DNA of 5,054 nt, taken from positions 1-5,054 of the forward strand of contig WFVQ01000178.1 in NCBI GenBank assembly GCA_015491585.1, read 5' to 3'. The position numbers and the translations under genes were made by a program. The stretch is from Deltaproteobacteria bacterium. Its GTDB lineage: Bacteria > Desulfobacterota > Dissulfuribacteria > Dissulfuribacterales > S140-46. Under the pieces are notes generated by a model, which saw nothing but the letters and a program-made list of their open reading frames with translations, was not told the origin of the DNA and did not search any database. Below, piece by piece: positions 1 to 5,054 of the stretch. The number at the start of each line of letters is the position of its first letter. Position 1 is the stretch's first letter.

Positions 1-1428
1 GCCCACAATGAGCCTGCCCTCGGTAGCGACCCTCTTTCTGATGTTCAGGTCATATTGATTCCACCCGAAGGCCCCGAGCAGGTTCTTGGTGGTCAACTCC
101 TTCAGTGGTCTTGCCGGAAGGACCGGTTCCATGCCTGCTCCGAGCTTCACTGATCCCGCCGTATGGAATCCCTTGACCTTGTCCCGCAGTGGCTTGCGCG
201 CATGGAAGAGTCGCAGCAGGCGGTTCTGGAATGCGTCGTAGTCCAGCACCTCAGCTCTGCGCCCCCTTCCCGAGAGGATCGCTATCTTCTCGCCAGGAGC
301 CAGGGGCCTTGGATCGCTCATGGTCTCTTCGAGGTCAACCACTCCCTTTTCCGAGGAAAGAAAGTAGTCGTAGTCGCTCTCACCAAACCACAAGGGCCTC
401 AGGCCCAGGGCGTCGACGCTGCCCATACAGACGTCGCCGTGCCGGGCCACCAAGGCTGCCGGACCCTGGGCCGACGTTGAGAAGAACCAACGGTAGAAGT
501 TGTACATCTCCTGGAGTTCGGGATCGTACTGCTCCACCTCCTTGTGTATGGCCGGAAAAACCATCTCCAATGCCTCAAGGGGATCGAGCCCGTACAGGCT
601 GATAAGGCCCTCGACTATGCGGTTCAAATCCTGGGAATCACTTCCGCCGGGGACCGGTTCGACGCCTATGATGCGGCCGGTGGTGCGCAGCTTCTCGATG
701 GTGTTTATCTCGCCGTTGTGTCCAAGCATGGAAAAAGGCTGCGCCCGCTCCACGGTAGGCAGGGTGTTCGTGGAGTAGCGGCTGTGACCGAGGGTGATCA
801 CAGAGGTATTTTCCTCATCCTGGAGTTCGGGATAGACCCTGAGCAGTAGCTCTGGAGCGCCCCTCAGCTTATAGACCACTGAGTCCAGGCTGAGAGATGC
901 GATATGGAGCTCGGGGACCAGCTCCTCTATCTTCATCTGCATCTTGAACAGGAGTCTGTTGCCGTCCAGCTTGGTCATGTTTGGGAGGATGCCCGCCACC
1001 TGCCAGAAATAGGGGGCTTCCGCCTGCGCCCTTGGGCCGAGTTCCTCTTCCCGCAACTCTCCCTGCCTGGTGAGCACCAGCTCTGCCCCTTTCTCGGCGA
1101 AGAGTTCCTGGAGCCGCTCCCTTATCTGCTGTTCTTGTGATCTTATGGAGGCAGGAAAGATGAAGTGGCCCACGAAAAAACCGCTGCTCTCGGCCAGGTA
1201 TCGGCTGAATCCCTGCTGCTCCAGCCGCCGGGCCCAGATCTGGCGCGGAATATCGCTTAGGATGCCGCAGCCATCTCCCTCGCCGTTTATATCGCCGGAG
1301 CGGTGCCCCATCTTTTTGAGGGCATCTATGGTCTTGATTATATTGGCATGGGTGCTCTTTCCATGCTTATCGACGAATGCTATGATGGCACAAGCGTCCC
1401 TTTCCTGAACACGCGATCTCCACTGCAT
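1..1428 (-). CDS. gltB: Glutamate synthase large subunit, N-terminal glutamine amidotransferase part (partial, 3' end outside window)
   Basis: The reading frame is open from an ATG at 1428 to the left edge (476 codons, no stop). The N-terminal domain of this family hydrolyses glutamine to glutamate and ammonia, which the FMN/Fe-S part adds to 2-oxoglutarate; this is cytosolic ammonia assimilation. Visible class-II amidotransferase signatures are: Cys13 in ERDACAII, the nucleophile exposed after removal of a short propeptide; GEGDGCGI at 49-56; the glutamine-binding HSRYST at 215-220 with Arg217; the oxyanion motif HNGEI at 237-241; and GGSDSQDL at 261-268. The short 12-residue propeptide differs from the longer one of E. 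coli GltB. The last visible residues (about 440-476, LKELTTKNLLGAFGW onward) look like the start of the linker to the central domain. So this is probably a full-length large subunit, although a stand-alone amidotransferase subunit cannot be excluded. Start choice: purine-rich AAAGGGA ends 8 nt before the ATG, and Cys13 sits at the expected distance. The upstream frame is also open, but without a better start. Confidence 0.93.
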   Translation of the reverse strand, partial: MQWRSRVQERDACAIIAFVDKHGKSTHANIIKTIDALKKMGHRSGDINGEGDGCGILSDIPRQIWARRLEQQGFSRYLAESSGFFVGHFIFPASIRSQEQQIRERLQELFAEKGAELVLTRQGELREEELGPRAQAEAPYFWQVAGILPNMTKLDGNRLLFKMQMKIEELVPELHIASLSLDSVVYKLRGAPELLLRVYPELQDEENTSVITLGHSRYSTNTLPTVERAQPFSMLGHNGEINTIEKLRTTGRIIGVEPVPGGSDSQDLNRIVEGLISLYGLDPLEALEMVFPAIHKEVEQYDPELQEMYNFYRWFFSTSAQGPAALVARHGDVCMGSVDALGLRPLWFGESDYDYFLSSEKGVVDLEETMSDPRPLAPGEKIAILSGRGRRAEVLDYDAFQNRLLRLFHARKPLRDKVKGFHTAGSVKLGAGMEPVLPARPLKELTTKNLLGAFGWNQYDLNIRKRVATEGRLIVG

Positions 1429-1533
1429 AGGCAATGTCCCTTTCCTCTCTTTTTTGTATGCGGCAGGAGGAGGCCCAGCACGTAACCAGGCGACAGCAGG
1501 CACAAAAGCCACCCTCCCATTGCGTAGCCCCCC

Positions 1534-1562
1534 AATGTAAACTCATCTCATGGGAATGCCAA
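1534..1562 (-). promoter_or_regulatory. Predicted sigma70-type promoter for gltB
   Basis: On the minus strand, TTGGCA (1562-1557, 5/6 of the -35 consensus) is followed by a 17-nt spacer and TACATT (1539-1534, 4/6 of the -10 consensus). The inferred transcription start is near 1527, giving a leader of about 100 nt before the gltB ATG at 1428. The spacing is ideal and the position is sensible, but the call rests on consensus matching by eye only. Confidence 0.45.
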
Positions 1563-1596
1563 GGGGCTTTTTGGGTCCATGACCCTGCGCCAAATC

Positions 1597-1626
1597 TTGA
1601 CACCCAGACTCTCGGCTGGTAATCAT
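1597..1626 (+). promoter_or_regulatory. Predicted promoter of the tRNA-Arg gene
   Basis: A perfect -35 hexamer TTGACA (1597-1602) is followed after 18 nt by AATCAT (1621-1626, 4/6 of the -10 consensus). Transcription would start near 1633, only about 7 nt before the mature tRNA 5' end at 1640, so RNase P would remove a very short leader. The perfect -35 and the closeness to the tRNA support the call; the -10 is weaker. Confidence 0.5.
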
Positions 1627-1639
1627 CTGGTCACCTTGC

Positions 1640-1715
1640 GCCCCCGTAGCTCAGGGGATAGAGCACAGGATTCCTAATCCTGGTGTCGCACGTTCGAATC
1701 GTGCCGGGGGCACCA
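1640..1715 (+). tRNA. tRNA-Arg, anticodon CCU (reads AGG)
   Basis: A complete cloverleaf can be drawn. The 7-bp acceptor stem is GCCCCCG with CGGGGGC (1640-1646 / 1705-1711). The D stem is GCTC/GAGC (1649-1652 / 1661-1664). The anticodon stem is CAGGA/TCCTG (1666-1670 / 1678-1682) around the 7-nt loop TTCCTAA, with anticodon CCT at 1673-1675. The variable loop has 5 nt. The T stem is GCACG/CGTGC (1688-1692 / 1700-1704) around TTCGAAT. Discriminator A is at 1712, and the CCA end is encoded at 1713-1715. All stems are fully Watson-Crick. Anticodon CCU decodes the AGG arginine codon. No terminator-like hairpin with a T-run follows it. Confidence 0.97.
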
Positions 1716-1805
1716 ATGCAAATAGTTAGATAGCCTTCTCAATTCAGGATTTGTCAAGGTTGCCACCAGATAGCGACCACACCTCCCAAGAGAAATAGGG
1801 CGTGA
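1716..1805. other. Non-coding stretch between tRNA-Arg and the HTH remnant
   Basis: Stops occur in all three plus-strand frames and no start codon with a ribosome site is present. No repeat of the tRNA 3' end, integrase fragment or terminator was recognised. It may contain the decayed 5' end of the HTH gene. Confidence 0.5.
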
Positions 1806-2159
1806 CGCAAACATCTCGGCCTTACCCAGGCAGAAGCGGCAAAACAGGCTGACACATCCCAGTCCGCCATTTCACAGATGGAGCGCAGCGACAATCTCCG
1901 CTCAGAGGCCCTTGAAAAGCTGGCGGAAACGCTTGGCTTGAAGGTTAAATACCCAGATCGGGAGATAGAAGCTCTCCGGGCGCGCCAAGGAATCAACGGG
2001 TTAGGTCAATTTCTTACCTCCTGTTTTTGCGCTGAGGTGAGATACAGAAATCCGCATCCAGAGTGGGGGCCATACTTTGCGGTTATGCTAGTCAATTATG
2101 GCGTGGACATATTCCCTCATACCGCCCACGCCGAGGCCGTAGCGCTCTTTGCGCGTTGA
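1806..2159 (+). pseudogene. Headless XRE/HTH_3-type DNA-binding regulator remnant, antitoxin-like
   Basis: The frame is open from just after a TGA (1803-1805) to a TGA at 2157-2159 (117 codons). Its first residues are a recognisable lambda-repressor-like helix-turn-helix, with LTQAEAAKQAD followed by TSQSAISQMERSDN and then ALEKLAETLGLKVKYP. This is the pattern of HTH_3 regulators and HigA-like antitoxins. No ATG, GTG or TTG lies between the TGA and the recognition helix. The first ATG (1878) falls inside the HTH, has no Shine-Dalgarno sequence, and would remove most of the DNA-binding domain. In the next frame, codons just upstream (about 1774-1808) read LPREIGRDA, which could be the lost start of helix 1 joined by a frameshift; that frame has a TAG at 1771-1773 and also lacks a start. 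The C-terminal part (about residues 60-117) resembles nothing I recognise. It ends 13 nt from the convergent cyclase gene. Probably a decayed gene; a 93-residue protein from 1878 is the alternative. Confidence 0.5.
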
Positions 2160-2172
2160 CCGGGGCAAGGGC

Positions 2173-4488
2173 TTAGAGCTCGAAACCCTTTACAACCCTG
2201 TTCCTCCCCTGCTCCTTGGCGCGGTATAGGGCCTTGTCAGCCAGGTCTATGAGCTGCTGGAAGGAGTGGCCCTCCCACGGATATTGGGACACGCCTATGG
2301 AGACCGTGGCGGCGATGTGGTCCCCCTTCCAGGGGATCCTGAGCCGCTCCTCCACCGTGGCCCTCAGTGCTCCGGCCTTCTCGGCGGCGGTTTCCAGATC
2401 GGCGCCGGGCATTATCACCAAGAACTCCTCGCCACCGTAGCGGCAGACGATGTCGTGGGATCGGAAGAAGCCCCGCAGGATGGAGGCCAGCCTCTTCAGG
2501 ACCTCATCACCGGCGTCATGGCCCCAGGTGTCGTTTATCCGCTTGAAGTGGTCGATATCCATGAGCATGATGCCGATGGCGTCGCCGGCGCGGTCGGCCC
2601 TCTTCTGTTCCTTCTGGATGGCCTCCTCCGTGAACCTCCGGTTGTAGAGGCCGGTCAAGGGATCCCTGGTGGACTGTTCGTGGAGCCTCTGCTGCAGCCT
2701 GATATTGGAAACGGAGAGGGCGGCGTGTTCGGCCACGGTCTCCAGCATACGGATGGCGTTTCTGCGCCGCTCCTCCCCCTCCGAGTCCTCCTCTTTGACC
2801 GCATCCAAGGGGATCCGAGCGTGGAGGACCCCGAAGATCTCCCCCTGGGCGCTCATGGGGATGCAGATATGGGCTGCGCCGGCGCCATCCTCGGATGGAT
2901 GGGCGTGGGGGCACAGCATGAGGCGGTCCTTCCCCTGTACGAAGTGGGTCTTGCCCCTCCTGATGGACCAGCAATCTTCTGAGGAAAACACTTTACCATC
3001 ATCCTCTTCGCCACCCCAACAGGCTGAAATTTCTAAAGAGTTACTCGACCTATCCAGATTCATTATATGGCCGGAACTGGATGGAAACAGCTTCTGGATG
3101 GTGTGGATGGTGATGGAGACTACCTCCTCCTGGTTGCGGCATGCCTGGAGTATGTCGCCCATGGAGTTGAGGGTCTCGATCTCCTTGTTCCGCTCCTTGA
3201 GGACATGGAGGTGGTTGGAGAGCTCCAGGGTCCTCTCCTTCACCCGCTCCTCCAGGTTCCGTATCTGCTCCCTCAGTTGGATCACCATGTTGTTGAAGGC
3301 CTGGGCCAGGAGGCCGATCTCGTCCTTGCGCCGAAGTTCTATGGTAGAAGAGAGGTCACCGCTGCTGATCTTCTTGGCCGACTCTGCCATACGGGCTATG
3401 GGCGTGGTGAAGGCCCTGACGAAGAGATAGCCGCCGGCCAGGGCCAGCAGCAGGGCCGCCAGGGAGATGAGGACGATCCGCCTTGTCAATACGGCGGCAC
3501 TGCGCTCCAGGTCATCGTTGTAGACCGAGAGGGCTATGTACCAGTCGAAGGGCTTGAAGTATTTGACCCATCCGATCTTTTTGTAGATATATCTCCCAGG
3601 GTCGGCGGGCTTGTCCCACATGTAATTCAACTTGCCGCCAGGCGTCCCCGCGGCGTGGATGAGCTCATCGGCTATGGGTTTGCCGGTGGTTGGGTCCGGT
3701 AGCTTGGCGAAGTTGGTCCCTTCTATGTTGGAATTGGGATGGATTATCATGTTCCGGTGGGAGTCGAAGATGAAGAAGTAGCCCTCCCCGGCGAACTTGG
3801 TGGAGTGGACCAGCCTTCTGAGTTCGCTGAGGAGCTCCCTCTTCCGCGCCTCCACCTCCCGACGGATATCGTCTATATAGACCCCTGTTCCGATGACCCA
3901 TCCCTTAGAGGGGATGTTGCGGTAATAGGAGAGCTTCTCGATGGGCTCATCCTGCCCGAGCCTTCGCCACCAATAGCTGTAGTATCCTTCACCCCGGGCA
4001 ATGGCCCCTTGGACCATGGGGGGGACGATGAGGTTCCCCTTCACATCCTTGACATGGGAGAAGTCCTTACCATTCAGGGCCGGATCGGGATGGGCAATCA
4101 GGCGGGATTTGTAGTCCGACACCCAGATGTAGTCCTGGTGCTGGCCATACCTGAGGTGTCTGATCAGATCGAGGAGGGCGGCGTCGGAACCGGCCTTCCG
4201 GCCCTTGGCATCGTAGGCCTGTATCAGAGATGCGGCCATATCGACCAGGTGCTTGAGCTCCCGCTTATGACCCTCCTTGGCCGTCTTTTCCCACGATTCC
4301 AGGTGGGCGTGGCTCTGTTTTATCAGGAGGTAGATATTGTTGAGGATGGTCCTGCCCGCCTTCTCCTCCATCTCGTAGGCCATTGAGTTTATCATGGGGA
4401 CGGTGGTGAGATAGAAGATGGCGCACATGACAACCACCCCGGCGGTGATCCAAGTGAAACTCTTCAGAAAGAGGCTTGAGCGCAACAT
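2173..4488 (-). CDS. Membrane-bound diguanylate cyclase with Cache, HAMP, GAF and GGDEF domains
   Basis: Predicted to make cyclic di-GMP from two GTP in response to an extracytoplasmic ligand. Numbered from the ATG (771 aa): TM1 about 10-32. A periplasmic region of about 300 residues holds two Cache-like modules, the first with DYIW (119-122), HPDP (133-136) and GWVIGTGVYIDDI (196-208), the second with YFFIFD (237-242), HPN (250-252) and FDWYIALSVYNDDL (314-327). TM2 is about 337-359, HAMP about 357-410, a coiled coil follows to about 440, and a GAF domain spans about 441-597. The GGDEF domain (about 606-769) has DPLTGLYNRR (609-618), DIDHFK (644-649) and GGEEF (685-689). RSHD (676-679), five residues before GGEEF, is a product-inhibition I-site. 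No EAL or HD-GYP domain is present, so synthesis rather than breakdown is expected. Start choice: a GTG at 4494 would add two residues, but GAGG lies 5 nt before the ATG at 4488. All catalytic motifs are intact. The sensed ligand cannot be read from the sequence. Confidence 0.96.
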   Translation of the reverse strand: MLRSSLFLKSFTWITAGVVVMCAIFYLTTVPMINSMAYEMEEKAGRTILNNIYLLIKQSHAHLESWEKTAKEGHKRELKHLVDMAASLIQAYDAKGRKAGSDAALLDLIRHLRYGQHQDYIWVSDYKSRLIAHPDPALNGKDFSHVKDVKGNLIVPPMVQGAIARGEGYYSYWWRRLGQDEPIEKLSYYRNIPSKGWVIGTGVYIDDIRREVEARKRELLSELRRLVHSTKFAGEGYFFIFDSHRNMIIHPNSNIEGTNFAKLPDPTTGKPIADELIHAAGTPGGKLNYMWDKPADPGRYIYKKIGWVKYFKPFDWYIALSVYNDDLERSAAVLTRRIVLISLAALLLALAGGYLFVRAFTTPIARMAESAKKISSGDLSSTIELRRKDEIGLLAQAFNNMVIQLREQIRNLEERVKERTLELSNHLHVLKERNKEIETLNSMGDILQACRNQEEVVSITIHTIQKLFPSSSGHIMNLDRSSNSLEISACWGGEEDDGKVFSSEDCWSIRRGKTHFVQGKDRLMLCPHAHPSEDGAGAAHICIPMSAQGEIFGVLHARIPLDAVKEEDSEGEERRRNAIRMLETVAEHAALSVSNIRLQQRLHEQSTRDPLTGLYNRRFTEEAIQKEQKRADRAGDAIGIMLMDIDHFKRINDTWGHDAGDEVLKRLASILRGFFRSHDIVCRYGGEEFLVIMPGADLETAAEKAGALRATVEERLRIPWKGDHIAATVSIGVSQYPWEGHSFQQLIDLADKALYRAKEQGRNRVVKGFEL

Positions 4489-4498
4489 ACCCACCTCG
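4489..4498 (-). promoter_or_regulatory. Ribosome binding site deciding the cyclase start
   Basis: Minus-strand GAGG (4498-4495) lies 5 nt before the ATG at 4488. The same bases overlap the GTG codon at 4494, which is itself part of GAGGTG. This favours the ATG as the true start over the in-frame GTG two codons upstream. Confidence 0.6.
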
Positions 4499-4511
4499 CG
4501 GCATTTTTTGC

Positions 4512-4541
4512 TTTATAAAAAATTTTTAAGTGGATTGTCAA
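4512..4541 (-). promoter_or_regulatory. Strong predicted sigma70 promoter for the diguanylate cyclase gene
   Basis: On the minus strand a perfect TTGACA (4541-4536) is followed by an 18-nt, A/T-rich spacer and TATAAA (4517-4512, 5/6 of the -10 consensus). A shifted -10, TTATAA, would give 17 nt. Transcription would begin near 4505, leaving a leader of about 17 nt that still carries the GAGG ribosome site. The local A/T content (runs of A and T at 4504-4528) contrasts sharply with the GC-rich genes on both sides. The match suggests housekeeping, fairly strong expression. Confidence 0.65.
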
Positions 4542-4650
4542 TGGAAGGGACAGCCATGATGCCGATGATTCTACAGGAAGGCCCCCCTTTTTCCGGTAAA
4601 TGGCTCCAAGACCTTGGCCATTCTGCGCCCAGGGGGCAAAATGGCAGTTT

Positions 4651-5054
4651 ATGAAATCCAGCCCCTTTTCGAGAAACCTCTTTCCTCTGCTCCTCTTTCT
4701 TCTCTATTGCTCCATCCGCTGGAGTATCCAGGCAGGAGAGATCTTCTGGGGCACCGGGCTAATCCCGGCCGCGGTGGTAATCCTGTTACTGATCCAGATC
4801 TACCGCTGGAATGAGGGGGGAGCCCCTTCTATCTGGGAGCTCCTGGTCTGGGCCGCCCTCTTCAGGTCACTGTTCCTTTTCGATACTCCGCAACTATCCG
4901 ACGACATCTACCGTTACATCCTCGACGGCACGCAGGTGGCCTTGGGGCGCAACCCCTATCTCCTTCCGCCGGCGCAGATCCCGCCCCATTCCCTGCCCCT
5001 CCCTATCCGGCACGGGGTCCTCCCCCACGTCAACCATCCCGGGCTGGTCACCAT
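4651..5054 (+). CDS. GT-C superfamily membrane glycosyltransferase, N-terminal part (partial, 3' end outside window)
   Basis: The frame is open from an ATG at 4651 to the right edge (134 codons). It begins with a short basic stretch and hydrophobic segments at about 8-25, 36-52 and 60-77, so it is an integral membrane protein. After the third segment comes LSDDIYRY (82-89), then DGTQVALGRNPY (92-103) and VNHP (127-130). This series resembles polyprenyl-phosphate-sugar-dependent mannosyltransferases of the GT-C fold (GT87/DUF2029-like), in which an Asp in the first extracytoplasmic loop is catalytic; here Asp84/Asp85 are the candidates. Such enzymes move a sugar from a lipid carrier to a lipid, glycan or protein on the outer side of the membrane; donor and acceptor cannot be told. 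Start uncertain: AGGGGG lies 14 nt upstream, too far for a good site. An in-frame ATG at 4600, directly after a TAA, would add 17 non-hydrophobic residues. It is divergent from the cyclase gene; no convincing plus-strand promoter was found. Confidence 0.85.
   Translation, partial: MKSSPFSRNLFPLLLFLLYCSIRWSIQAGEIFWGTGLIPAAVVILLLIQIYRWNEGGAPSIWELLVWAALFRSLFLFDTPQLSDDIYRYILDGTQVALGRNPYLLPPAQIPPHSLPLPIRHGVLPHVNHPGLVT

Larger units (their letters stand above)
4489..4650. other. Divergent intergenic region between cyclase and glycosyltransferase genes
   Basis: This 162-nt gap separates two genes transcribed away from each other. The left third is A/T-rich and holds the minus-strand promoter; the right part is GC-rich. 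I saw no clear -35/-10 pair on the plus strand for the glycosyltransferase gene, no obvious operator palindrome and no terminator. The short plus-strand frames here, including one from the ATG at 4641 behind AGGGGG, run into the glycosyltransferase gene in another frame and look spurious. Confidence 0.6.

Noticed and set aside
163..849. Several plus-strand frames over the gltB region
   Set aside because: All are antisense to the conserved amidotransferase frame on the minus strand and show no recognisable domain.
1367..1603. Minus-strand 78-codon frame upstream of gltB
   Set aside because: It overlaps the gltB start in another frame, has Trp/Cys/His/Arg-rich unnatural composition and crosses the predicted gltB promoter, so it is unlikely to be translated.
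1688..1715. tRNA 3' end as an attachment site with a second copy in the window
   Set aside because: I looked for another copy of the T-arm/acceptor sequence (for example GTTCGAATC) and found none in this window, so no att pair can be claimed.
1754..1996. Minus-strand 80-codon frame opposite the HTH remnant
   Set aside because: It is antisense to the recognisable HTH sequence, and its residues do not resemble any known protein.
2142..2154. Short perfect hairpin GCGC-TCTTT-GCGC between the convergent genes, a candidate terminator
   Set aside because: The stem is only 4 bp and no T-run follows on either strand, so it does not qualify as an intrinsic terminator.
2266..2982. Long plus-strand frame (238 codons) opposite the cyclase gene
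   Set aside because: It lies wholly antisense to the conserved GAF/GGDEF coding region and has a low-complexity shadow composition; it is explained by GC-rich codon bias. The same applies to the plus-strand frames at 2669-3430, 3067-3702 and 3739-4386.
4578..4598. GGAAGG followed by a C-run and T-run, resembling a terminator or stem-loop
   Set aside because: The arms do not pair without several G-U pairs and there is no upstream plus-strand gene to terminate.

Overview
This window looks like chromosomal DNA from a GC-rich bacterium, roughly 55% GC by eye. The style of the glutamate synthase and the Cache/GAF/GGDEF sensor suggests a deltaproteobacterial (Desulfobacterota-like) or related anaerobic lineage. 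That placement is inference from protein style; there is no phylogenetic marker to confirm it.

Layout, left to right. (1) Positions 1-1428, minus strand: the first 476 codons of a glutamate synthase large subunit (gltB). It covers the class-II glutamine amidotransferase domain and runs off the left edge. (2) 1429-1639: a non-coding gap with two outward-facing sigma70-like promoters, one for gltB (minus) and one for the tRNA (plus). (3) 1640-1715, plus: a complete tRNA-Arg(CCU) with encoded CCA. (4) 1716-2172: a poorly coding stretch. It holds a headless XRE-type helix-turn-helix reading frame (1806-2159, plus), probably a decayed antitoxin/regulator gene next to a tRNA. (5) 2173-4488, minus: an intact 771-residue membrane diguanylate cyclase with periplasmic Cache sensor, HAMP, GAF and GGDEF domains, an intact GGEEF active site and an RxxD inhibitory site. 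(6) 4489-4650: a divergent intergenic region with a strong minus-strand promoter for the cyclase gene. (7) 4651-5054, plus: the first 134 codons of a multi-membrane-span GT-C type glycosyltransferase, cut by the right edge.

The genes do not form one operon. gltB is ammonia assimilation and the tRNA is translation. The cyclase is environmental sensing through c-di-GMP, and the divergent GT-C enzyme is probably envelope glycan or lipid glycosylation. The only suggestive functional pairing is the head-to-head arrangement of the cyclase and the glycosyltransferase, and no shared regulatory site was identified. I found no CRISPR array, insertion sequence or clearly new multi-gene system. The points most worth a second look are the headless HTH frame beside the tRNA, the leader of gltB with a possible small hydrophobic peptide, and the Cys/His-rich GAF domain of the cyclase.
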